A DNA stretch of 64,000 nt from Sphagnum compactum. Lineage: Eukaryota; Bryophyta; Sphagnopsida; Sphagnales. The stretch is from assembly GCA_965153455.1 (NCBI GenBank), contig OZ234498.1, positions 17,422,001 to 17,486,000 of the forward strand. Reading direction: 5' to 3'. The notes beneath the pieces were generated by a model. It ran no database searches, was not told where the DNA came from, and saw only the letters and a list, made by a program, of their open reading frames with translations. The position numbers and the translations under genes are program-made. Positions within the stretch are counted from its first letter, which is position 1; each line of letters starts with the position of its first letter. Below are positions 14,390-25,611 of this stretch, in pieces.

Positions 14390-15480
14390 GTGTGAGGGCG
14401 GGTATTAGAAACTGCACCACAACCCTCACCGAGTGTCTTCTCGGGGTGTCAGAATAGATAGTCGTGATTATTAAAAAATATATATACCCAATTTCTGACA
14501 TATAATCATGGTTTTCAAAAAAAAAATTAAATTCAAATACCTTGTCATTATATTATATAATCATAGTTTTTAATCATTTTTATAAAAAAAAGTCAAACAA
14601 CCACCGAGAAACCCAGTGGTTCTTTCATGAAACCCTGCGGTTCTTTGAGGGTTTGGAAGTTCACCCAAAACCAGTGATTCTTTGATTCTGATTGTTTTCA
14701 AATATACCCGGATCCGCCAGTTATTACAAAGTTCCAAGAACCACCAGAGTGATAACCGCTTGGTATTGGAATTTCAAAAAAGCTTATTATAATCACTTAT
14801 CTGGATGACCGGATTATATCATCCAAGTAGGCTCTAAATCTTTGAACACTTGAACAAATTTTTTTAATTAAAAAAATAATACCCAAAAAAATTAATTCTT
14901 CTGAAAGCCTTATAACCGGGGTGTACCTGGTAGGTTAACCGATGATTCTCAACTGGTTATTTGATAACCTACCTTTATGCGTAACCAATGGTTATTACCC
15001 AATTTTATATTGATATTGATAACCTGTGTGAATCCCCTCAAAAAGAATTTTAAAAAATAGTAACCTACCCAGCAATTATTTTTAAAAAAAACAATAACCA
15101 GCCAACACCGGTACACTAACTTATGGGGTTCTCTTACTTCAAAGAAAGAACTGGCGGGTATCATTTTGGGTATATGGATTGTTGTCCAACGGTTCTCAAA
15201 AATCAAAGGATATATATACCCTTTTGAACTACCCGACAACTCTTTGAAATCTTTTTTTTTCAAAAACCCACAATCAAGGTTTAAATTATTTTCTGGACTT
15301 TTTTATTTGTAAAAAAAACCTGGAACCAGGAGTTGTTTTGATTTTGAAAATTTTCAAACCAAAAAAAAAAAAAAACACCACCCCAGAACCGGAGGTTATA
15401 ACAAAAGCAAAGAACCACCCAGCACTTGTACTAACCGGCGGGTCTGAAAAATGACATTATCTGACATAATCAGCACCTGG
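14390..15480. repeat. Decayed copies of a 'ggttctttgattc' repeat family
   Basis: This stretch is locally richer in G/C than its surroundings and holds repeated words such as gggtattagaaactgcacc, tggttctttc, ttctttgattctgattg and tacccggatccgccagtta. The same words recur in order in the better preserved 113-bp tandem array at 24050-24560 and, weakly, at 23040-23480. No coding frame is evident. Confidence 0.5.
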
Positions 15481-15592
15481 GAGAGATTCTGCCACCATAA
15501 TTCATAACTTCATACTTTCTTTTTACCTTAGCTTATGGGCAAGGCCCCGAAAACTCATGAGTGACAATCACATATTTACCCTAACTCTTTAT

Positions 15593-15811
15593 TACCTTGG
15601 CAGCTTTGACACTAATTATATTGTTTTCAGAAATGTTGAAATTTTGAAAAACAAAAAAAATTAAAATTAAAAAATAAATAAATAAAAATCAAATAACAAA
15701 CATTTGTGAAGTAAAATGTTGAATCTTTTCAAGAATATTCTATTTTTTCAAATTGAAAATTCCAAAATTAATTAATTATTTGACAAGCATGTGTCTAAGC
15801 TACCAAAGTAC
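15593..15811 (+). mobile_element. MITE-like TIR element, copy 3 (best preserved)
   Basis: Length 219 bases with terminal inverted repeats taccttggcagctttgacac and, read inverted from the right end, tactttggtagcttagacac (16 of 20 match). The interior is A/T-rich and non-coding, typical of a non-autonomous DNA transposon. A target-site duplication cannot be assigned confidently. Confidence 0.65.
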
Positions 15812-18001
15812 TACTATGATATATTAATAATACTAGTACATAGAATTTTTTAAAGTATGGATAGAGGTCTTGAGATCAATGTTTTTTTTGTTGGATCACT
15901 TTTGTGATGTAGCCAAAGTGGTGATAATCTAAGAAAATTTAGTTAAATTTAACCAACAAAACAGAGCAAGCAAAACAAAAATATTGTAATTAGAAAAATT
16001 TTAAACCAAAAACCATGTAGGTTTAGGGTTTAGGGTTTATAACATGCATACATTGGATCCAAATCAAATTGCTATGATGTGATGATCCCAAAATTTACAA
16101 ACTACTCCCAAAAACTTTCATCATCAAATGTGTCTTTCATCTAAATTCATACAATAAATTTGATTCCATGATATTTCTCAACTTCCTCTTTGTGTTCATG
16201 TTTGCACTTGGTTCAAAATGTTGTCTCCCATTCTAATTTCTTTTGTGCTTGAACAACAAACCATTCCTTGTCATCAAACTCTTTATCTTTCAAGCCTTCC
16301 ACAACCATGCTCAAAAGTTAACAAAGCCAAATCACTTAATTGAAGCTTCAATATCTTTCATTATAATAGGAACGAGTTTTAAATAACCATAGCGACCATT
16401 CACCATTGGGGTACAAAAAAAGATTGTCTATTTTTTTTAAAAAATTTAAAGGACAACTTTGTTTTATATTTGCATCATTATAATTGTAATAGATTGTTGT
16501 ATGGCAATAGATAAAATGATGTCTTGTTAAATTAATAACAATATTAAAAAATAATTTGGACAATATATAAATGTCATTTTGAGTCCTTTAAACTAATTAG
16601 GTATTTCAAAAGTCTAAATTTTACCTCTTTATAAAAAGATTTTTTTTAATGCATTAAGTAATGTAATTCATGTCAATTTTCTTTTATGGATAAATAATGC
16701 TTACATTTATATTTGTTCATGTTCATTGGCTGATTATATTATAGACCATGTAAGAATTTTGAAAGTAATACAATTCAATCCTTGAGACTACAAGGAAAAG
16801 GACTTTTTTCTCGAACAATTGGTTGATTATTTGTATTCAATAATAGGTTTAAAATTTCTAACAAAAAATGTGGGTCACATGTGGAAGAAATAATCATGCC
16901 AAAAAAATATGAAATTGTTCATAGAAGTTTAATTAAGCATTTTTTGCATTTCTAGGTTTGAACCAAAGCTTACGTGCAAAACAATGTACACATGTGAAAA
17001 ATCATGACCACCACATGAATTATTTTAATTTGGATTATTCAAATTTTCTCACTTAAATTTTTCCTATGTAGATGTTATTTATAGAAACTAGTTTTTAAAA
17101 TTCTTGACATCCATTTTCCTTTTTCTGGAACCCCAACCGTGAATAAACCCCACAACTAAAAACAAATTAGAACCATGTTACATGTTACATCTTGCCATGT
17201 TCAATGTCCACAAAGCCAAAGTTATTTATGACTTTATTTGTAATGTCTTTCATTACAATAGAACTAGTTGTTATCCCTAAAAACCAAACATTAAAAACAT
17301 GATGCATTCTATTAGCTCAAAATTAACAAAGCCAAAACACTTCAATGTCCTTCAAAAGCATCCCTCATCACAACATGAATCTAGTTAACAATAGCTAATA
17401 ATGATAAAAAAATCAAATCCATGTAATTGATTGACTAAAGGTTATGCAAGTTGAACATGGTGAGCTAGAACCCAATTCATTGCCATATGATGTGATGGTC
17501 CCAAAATTCACCATCAATTCTTTCAAATCTTCATTATCAAATGTGTCGTGCAAATTGAAATAATATACATTCAAGGTCCTCTTAAATTATAATTTTCACT
17601 TCCAAATTTCATCCAATGAGTGCAAGGTTAAGTGCGCCAAAAAGTGGTCAATAAAAAAAGTCCCACATACATCCAATTAGGTAGTACTTTTTTGTATTTT
17701 TCCAAACACTATAATGACCAGCTAGGTAGTTGGGCAACAATAATCCATTGACTTTAGGCAATTTTTTTCATGTATATTCAAACCATCCTAGATATCATTG
17801 TTTTGTACATGTGTGCACAAATCTAGCACAATACATATGTGTTTTTCAACATGATATGGACTTTGTAAAAAAAACATTTTCTTGAATGACAAAAAAATCC
17901 ATAAAAAAAACATACAATTGACATGGTTTGAATTCTTTTTTGCATTACAAATTTGAAACCCTAATAACCATAATATCAATAATTGGACCACTTTGAAATT
18001 C

Positions 18002-18044
<43 letters not shown>

Positions 18045-21000
18045 TTATTAATTATACAATCCCTAATGTTCAGTTTAAATGTCCATAACTTTTTTTAATT
18101 TATGTATTATGCATAAAACATACTTATATCATATAGATACTTGAGTTAATAACTTCAAATTAAGTCTCTATATTGATCAACTTCAATTTTTAAAACACAT
18201 TTGCTCCATTTGAATCACACTCATGTTACAAAATATGCCACCATTGTACATCCATTTTGGTCTATTCAACTTGCATTGGCCTCATCAAATTCTCAAGTCA
18301 TACTGAAATAATGCAAAGATATTTTCCATTGATAGACTAACTAGACATTTGGTAGTTCCATACTTGGAACCATGTTTTTTTAACATCATAACCAATGAAC
18401 TCATGAAGTTCAAACAACAAGAAATATAACAAGGAAATTCATCTAGAAACCTTACACACCATTCTTCAAGGCCACCTAGAATTGAACCCCAAACTTGTAG
18501 CTCCCTCAAATGTCAAAATGGCAACATGTTGGCAATTGTTTTTTGAAAAACTTATCTAAATCTTCAACAATTCATGCATCCCTTAGCCCGTCCCAATCAT
18601 ATGCACAAAGGAATGACATGAAATGAAGAAATTTGATAATTGTTCAATGTGGCTTTCATTGAATGTAAAATGAAAATAAGTAACATGTGAAACAACAAAA
18701 TGAATTATCAACATTCACATGTAGGATACAAACTAATGACAAGTTGATAACCATATTGATTATGCACTTCAAAAACCTCTTCACATTCAAAATCACCTTT
18801 GAACTTTTCTTCCAACTTTTTTACCAAAGCCTTTTCACATGCAATCACCTCTAGCATGTTTTGAGAACACTACAATCAAATCTAGGATCAATGTACTAGG
18901 CCAATTTTTGTTCACAAAAATATAGTTATTAAGATTTAGATTTTGTAACCTAAATTGACATAAATTAAAATGAACATTGACAAGGGCGAAAATGTGTTTT
19001 GTCTCAATTTAAGGTCTTGTAATGCCCAAAATTCCTCATGCAATCAAATCCATAATAGGGAACACAATTTCTTGTTTGTTTCACCATTGTACAAGGCACT
19101 TGATGTCCTTGACATCAACTTTAAACCATCTAAATAACAAGTTATGACTAATGCATGCTACTTCACTAATTCACTACTACAACTTGCCATTTCAAAAATG
19201 TTGAAACCACACCCTACATTGGAATCCATTTGAACATATTGTGAATCAATAAAAACTTTTAAAATATGATGCAAATGTTCAAAACACTTTAACAATATCA
19301 ATGATATAATAAAAACGTCAATTTTGTGCCCAATGAACAAAGACATGAAATGCAAGCTCTTATATTAAGGATCCAACACAAAAGATAACATGTTATGAAC
19401 CTTTTTGTATTCAAACTTTCACAATAAATATAAGAATGGATATAACACAAATATGACATTCTTTTCAACATCATGTAGATGTGCCCATGTCATAATCAAC
19501 CATGTTGTTGTTTGCTATAACTTGATTATATGGAATTAACACATATATGACATTTTTTCTATTTTCAAAGCAATTTTTGCCAACTCAACATCATACCCAC
19601 TCATGTAATCATCAACCATGTTGTCTATTATAACATTCCCAAGTTAGCTCCTTTGTCTTTCATGCAGACCAATTTTTTTCCCAGAAAGGGTTCATTCATG
19701 ACTAGGGTATCATTTTCAAGAATAAGGATTCCATGATTTTTTTTTCACTATCCACTAGAAATGGAAGATACATGGGACACATTTAAGTGGAAAAGAATGA
19801 AATTAGTCAAATTTAAGATAATTTGTTTAATGGTAATGATTTTCACATGTGTACATTGTTTTACATCAATATTTTGGTTCAATTTTTTTTTTTGAAATAA
19901 AGAAGCTTCTATGGAGAACTTGATTTTTCCCACCCTAAAAAAGTGTGATAAGCACTTGGGGCTAAAACTTCCAAGCCCAATAATATGAAAAATCAATCGA
20001 ATTGTCAATTTTTTAAAAAAAATTTATTGTAGTCCCAAAAAATGAATTATTTAATTTTCAAATCCCTCAACTCGTTTATAATTTTCTAATCAAATGAATC
20101 CAATGAACATTGTTAAACATAATTTTAAGCTCATTGTTTATTCATTTAAATTTTTAAAAATCAATTGCATTACTTGATGCATTACTATTGATTTTTTCTG
20201 AAAAAAATGTAGTTAAAACACCTGATATAGTTATTTTGAACAACTCAAAAGTAGATTTATATAATAGCCAATCTATTTTTAAATAGTTCTATTTATTTAA
20301 CATGAAATTGTTCTCATGTGTAAGTATACAATAATCCATTATAATCATAATATGATAAACATTATAAAAATTCAAAGTTGCACTATGTAGTTCTTTTTTT
20401 AAAAGTTAGGTTCAATCCTTTTGGGAACTCCAATTGTAAATAAACCTTGAGTCAAATATGTCAAACAACACTTAAAGTTTCATTATTAACATTGTTTGCC
20501 TTATTATCTTAGTAACTTCAAATAGGCTTATAATAACATGTTTGGGTTGGCAATTTGCACCCATAAAACTCATAACAAATGCAAACACATTATGGGCATC
20601 CATTGACATACAAAGATCAAAGGGCTATGGGCACACTAATAGGAGCTAAAGCAAATGTAGCCAATGTTTGATTTTGGATGATGTTGGGTCAAAAGTAGTA
20701 TTAATAATGTTACAAAACTTTAATATATTTAAATGATAATGTTTTAAATATAGGTTATGGAAACATTTGGAGTAATTTGGAGTGGTTCTAATTAATATAT
20801 AATATTCAAAAGCACTTATGAAACATTGTAACTAATGTTTTTGTTGTTTTTTCATCTTTAAAGGATTTGAAATGCTTTCAAAATGACGTAATCATATATA
20901 ATAAGAAAATTCACACAAATTTACATAATAGTATAATTTGACATTTTTTAATGAGTATTTTGGGCCATTGACAAAGTCATGGATTTCTAATCCATCGTGT

Positions 21001-23030
21001 TCTATAACCCACAATTTGGCACATTATCATGGCAAAGAAACCCAATGTATTTTGAACAAGAGACCTAGTTGGTGCCTATTAGGATGTTTGGACCCCAAAG
21101 GGTGTTGTTAATAAGCATTCAAACAAGGTAAATAACACATAATTTTTTTTGGTCTTTTTACCCAAATCAAGTACCACATCTTCTATGAATATTTGTTTGG
21201 AAGGAAAAACAAAGCGAGGACATAAATGTAACCTTAATCAATGTAGCCATATATGGTATTCTCTACAATCCAAGTTGGTTAATAATTCTTGGTGATAAAA
21301 AGAGCTAGATCTTGAATGAATGTTTGATGTTGAATCATATGTTGGATATAATTCCAAGCCTCTTTTTAGTAGATCATTGAACCAAAGGACCTCTTGTAAG
21401 GCTAAAGTATTTGGCATCTACATGTTTCTTCTTAGTTGTGTACAATTATTTTAAAAATGAATAATCTCATTTTTGGCACCAAGATCATATCCATAGATTT
21501 ACCATCATCCCCCCCCCCCCCCAAGGCTTTGGTGAAGGAGGTGTAATTTTGTGGTTTCCAAAACTTAGCTTGCTCATAAATGCTTTTAAAAGACCTTTTA
21601 CAATATGTGCAAGGAGATTTTCATCTCCAATTCAATGTGGTGCAATTGTTGCCTTAACACAATAGGTTTTTGATCTCCATTTTCATGTGACGAATTTGAT
21701 GCCCCAACCAAAATAACATTGCTCTCAACATTCCCAAGAATTGCAAGCAAGATCATGAAAATATGAACAAGGCATCCTTGATCATGGAGCTCCACTTTGA
21801 CATGGGGTTGTATTCTATAAACAATGGGCATTGGACACCGTAAACTCTTTTCTAGAATTGACATTTGACAATAGAGAAAAAGAATAAGGAACTCCAATCA
21901 ACTTTCAAGTTTTCTTCAACTACAAAGTGCAAACAACAACCCTCATCCTTTCACACAAATCTTAAAACTCACAAAAGTTGTGCATCAATTAATTCATACC
22001 TGCCACTAAGAAGATAATGTCATCATTGACAATGTTATATTGACAAGAAGATCCTTTCAATGTTATAACATTGCAACCTTCAACAGTGAACAATATATCG
22101 CTCTGAAAAGGGATGTGTCATTGAATGCTAAACAATCCACCACTACGACAACTAAAAAAACCAGCCCTCTTCGTAGCAACCCCAAACAAGAGGTTACGAA
22201 CCCCAAAAAAAAAAAAAAAGTCAAAAAATATGATAACAATTATTTCTTTTAGAGACCAATGATGGTTCCTATAATGCCCAATTGTCTCCTTTCTTCCATT
22301 TGCTGCCTTTTAGGGATAAGTAAATGTATAAATAGGGAGGGTTGTCTTTGTTTCTAATAACCGAGTAATAGTGGTTTAAATGAGTGTTGATATGCTATCA
22401 AACAATATTATATCCACTTTGGTCCTACCTACCAATATATTTTTATATGAATTTTGTGATGTAGCCAAAGTGATGAACCTATAACATATTCTTGTTTTAT
22501 TTTTATTTTTTTTTCACCCACTTGGCATATGGGTGTGTGAATAAAATCAAAAATGTAGCATCAAAAAAAATTAAAATGAAAAAAATGGTTGCTTGAGCAT
22601 AAAGAGGGGTCTCAAGTCTCACCTCAAAAAGGAACACAAGGTAAGTAAGTAAGATATTAAAGGTGCATTCACACTTGGTGTTAAGGACTCTAGTATTAAG
22701 TCCCCTAACACCAAGCTAGTCATTTAGGACCTAAACCTATTTACCACAACGATTATTCTATGTTAAGTTGACATTCACTTACACCCATTTAACATTTGAT
22801 GCCAACTAAGATGTCACCTAGATTTTCACTTAATATTAAATGTGAATGCATTTTTTAAATAATCCAAGAGCGAAATCGTTTAAACTTAGATCAAGTGATT
22901 CAAGTGTCAAGTTAACTATTAAAGAGTTTGTAGATTTGTTTTCTACAACTTAAGGAGTTCTAGTTTCAAACATACATAAGAGTAGACAACAATTTTGCCA
23001 ATTTTTTTGAGTGACTTATTTGTATAGGTG
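15812..23030. other. AT-rich intergenic with decayed low-copy repeats
   Basis: No gene supported. Phrases recur in pairs: gatgtgatg(a/g)tcccaaaatt near 16075 and 17487 followed by similar text with 'atcaaatgtgtc'; 'gtctttcatta(c/t)aat' near 16355 and 17250; gtgatgtagccaaagtg near 15905 and 22456; atcaaccatgttg near 19496 and 19611. These look like eroded duplicates of one or more unknown elements. A telomere-type doublet (tttagggtttagggttta) occurs at 16022. Confidence 0.5.
18011..18042 (+). repeat. (TG)n microsatellite
   Basis: About 15 TG units preceded by a short TA run at 18002-18012. Confidence 0.9.
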
Positions 23031-24049
23031 AAAAATTAGTGTTGGGCGGGTATTTTAAATTGTACCAAAACCCCAATCCATTGGGTGGGTATTAAGGTGG
23101 TTCTCAAGTTTCACATATAATCCTTGAGGAAAAATTAATAATCTTGACCCCTTGGCTCCTTTGATAGTGTTTGCATCATGCACGATTGAAACAAATAACA
23201 ATAGACCCTCGGTAGTTCTTAGTATTCATAACCATGGTTTTAAAAAATTCAAATAATCACCCATGATATATAAATTGAAAATATCAAGTAATTGCTCACC
23301 CATAAACCACTAGTTCTTTGTTTGCTCCTTCATGAAAATTGATGGTTTTTTAAAGCTTTTGAAATAACTAGGATTGGTAATTCTTTGACTCTAACTTCTT
23401 TTAAGAAATTGAAATTTACAATTTTCTATTCTCAAAAAGATTTTGAAAAATATCTCAGGCCAATAATTCTTTGTAAATTCAAATAATCACACAACACTAG
23501 TATATAATTTTCAACCATTTTTCGATATCAATTTTCTTTTGATATTTTCATTTTTGGACACCAATATACCAAGACTATATATATAATATATAATCGATAT
23601 ATTGAATTAGATGTTTGTTTTGTTTGTTTAGATGTGACCATGTCATAACCCACCCAAACCATTTTAGGCCCTATGCTCCACCACTTTTGGAACCATCAAA
23701 AAGCCCTTGACAAGATGATGTGCATGGTTACCATTTTACACAATTTTTAAACCAATGAAGCACAAGTTATTAAATTTTTAATTATTTTTATCATTAAAAT
23801 TAATGTAAATTTTTCAATTACTACAACAAATTGTGGGTGATTTTTTGTTTTTCACACAATAGTAGGCTACAACTAACAACACGCGTGAAATAAACACATT
23901 GTGATTTCATCCATTGCAACGTACAATATGTGGTCCATAAGAACACTACAAATGTAGTTAAGCCCACCTCAAGTAGAAAAGAGTTGTGATGGGTATGTTA
24001 TAAACCCTTATTACAAGAGAGGGAGGTTTAATATACTTGGGCCAACCAC

Positions 24050-24560
24050 ACGCACGGGTGCCCACTCGAGTAAAACTTGATACCCGGAATGAGATCCTTG
24101 TCATTAGACGGGTATTAGAAATGGCACCCAACTCACGGTTCTTTGATTCTGGGGGGCTTATTTTCAAATACCCGCAACCGTCGGTTTTTTTTTAAAAATG
24201 AAATATCCGCTTCATACAACAATGGACTACCCAAACCCACGGAATGGACGGTTCTCTTTGACTCGGGCATTCGTTTTCAGATCATGGGAACCGGAGGTTA
24301 TTTTGTCCCATGAAATACCCGCCCACCACAACACGGGGGCACTAACCCCCCACCCAACTCACGGTTCTTTGATTCAGGTGTTTGCTTTCGAGTACTGGCC
24401 ACTGACGGTTATTTAAAACAATTAAATACCCGCCTAGCACGACACTGGGGTGCCCCCAAGACGCACGGAACCGACGGGTCTCTTTGATGCCGGCATTCAG
24501 TGGCAGATAATTGGAACCGGCGGTTATTTAAATACCAGCCCAGCGCAACACCGGAGAGTC
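24050..24560 (+). repeat. 113-bp tandem repeat, ~4 diverged units
   Basis: The anchor word ggttctttgattc, or a variant, recurs at about 24134, 24247, 24361 and 24474, a period near 113. Each unit also carries a 'tacccgcc...cacgacac..ggg' segment and an 'ggaaccggcggttattt' segment. The composition is far richer in G/C than the flanking DNA. The array ends ~1 kb before the ABCG3-like start codon. Confidence 0.75.
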
Positions 24561-24639
24561 TGCCGGTGCACTTAACACACACTAAATGCAAAAGTCCGGA
24601 AGGTAAACAGACATCTTCATGATTAGGGACTGCCGGAAA

Positions 24640-25611
24640 TTTGCAGTTACTGACAGTCACTGACGGACGTCCCAGCTTCTCTTTCGCTCGCTCGCCTTCT
24701 CTCCCTCGCTCGCGCTCTCTCTCTCTCTTCTCTCTCTCTCTCGCTCTCTGTGTAGCTGCTGCAACATGTACCTGTAACGATGTCCTACGTCTGTTCTTGG
24801 GTTGTTCTTTGTTTTTGTTTTTTTGGTTTTGCCTTCCTTCCTTGTTGCATTCAATATTCAACTCACATCCACCATTGAACTCCAGCCGCTGCTCCTGCTC
24901 TTGCGTTCCCTTTCTTCTCTTTCTTTTCTTCTCTTCTCTTCTCTTTTTGTTTTCTTCCATTCATTGATTTCTGTGAGCTTACATTGATTCAACCTGGTAC
25001 TTATGTTCTTCGTTCAGGAATGGAGCTGTTTCTGCATGAGTAACTAACCGTACGTGAGCATGGTACGTGAACATGGTATGTTTTCTTTGTTCTTGAACCG
25101 TTCTAGGAATGTGCTTGGTTTTTTTTTAATCAGTTTTCTTGCTATTGGGTCTTTCTGTGGGTGGAGCTTCGAAACAGCCATTTTACAATATGCTAAGGAA
25201 GTATACTGCTGCTGCTCATGGATATTGTGTTCATGGTATTCTTTCACAGTTTCTTGCAGGAAAGAAAGAAACAGAGATAGAGACAAATACCCATACACAC
25301 ATACATGCATAGTGCATGTAGGTAGGTGTACTCGAGCACAGTTTTTTTTTGTTCCCCCCTAATGTTTTCTGGAAGCATTTTGCACAGCAAAACTTGCACT
25401 GAGCAAATAAGAAAAAAATCTCAAGCCTGCTGGTGGGTTTTGTTTGTTGTGGATTTCTTGATCAGGATTTTACTTTTTCCTGAAAGCTGAAGAGTCAGGG
25501 ATTCAACAGCTAGCAGCTACAAATAGTGTTCGACTTCATTCAGGAATCTGCCACATTCAGGACTCACAAATTGGAAACTCTGTTTCAACAAGATCCTAGA
25601 CTGCCAAGAAG
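24640..25611 (+). promoter_or_regulatory. Presumed promoter/5' leader of the ABCG3-like gene
   Basis: A pyrimidine-rich block with CTC/CTCT repeats at 24670-24760 is followed by T/C-rich sequence to 24970, as in many plant 5' leaders. The two strands are both open here only because of low complexity. A transcription start and any 5' UTR intron cannot be located from sequence. This assignment is inference. Confidence 0.4.

Noticed and set aside
24409-24967. Long overlapping frames on both strands rich in Arg/Glu/Lys or Leu/Phe/Ser
   Set aside because: They are products of CT/GA-rich low complexity in a probable promoter and have no family resemblance.
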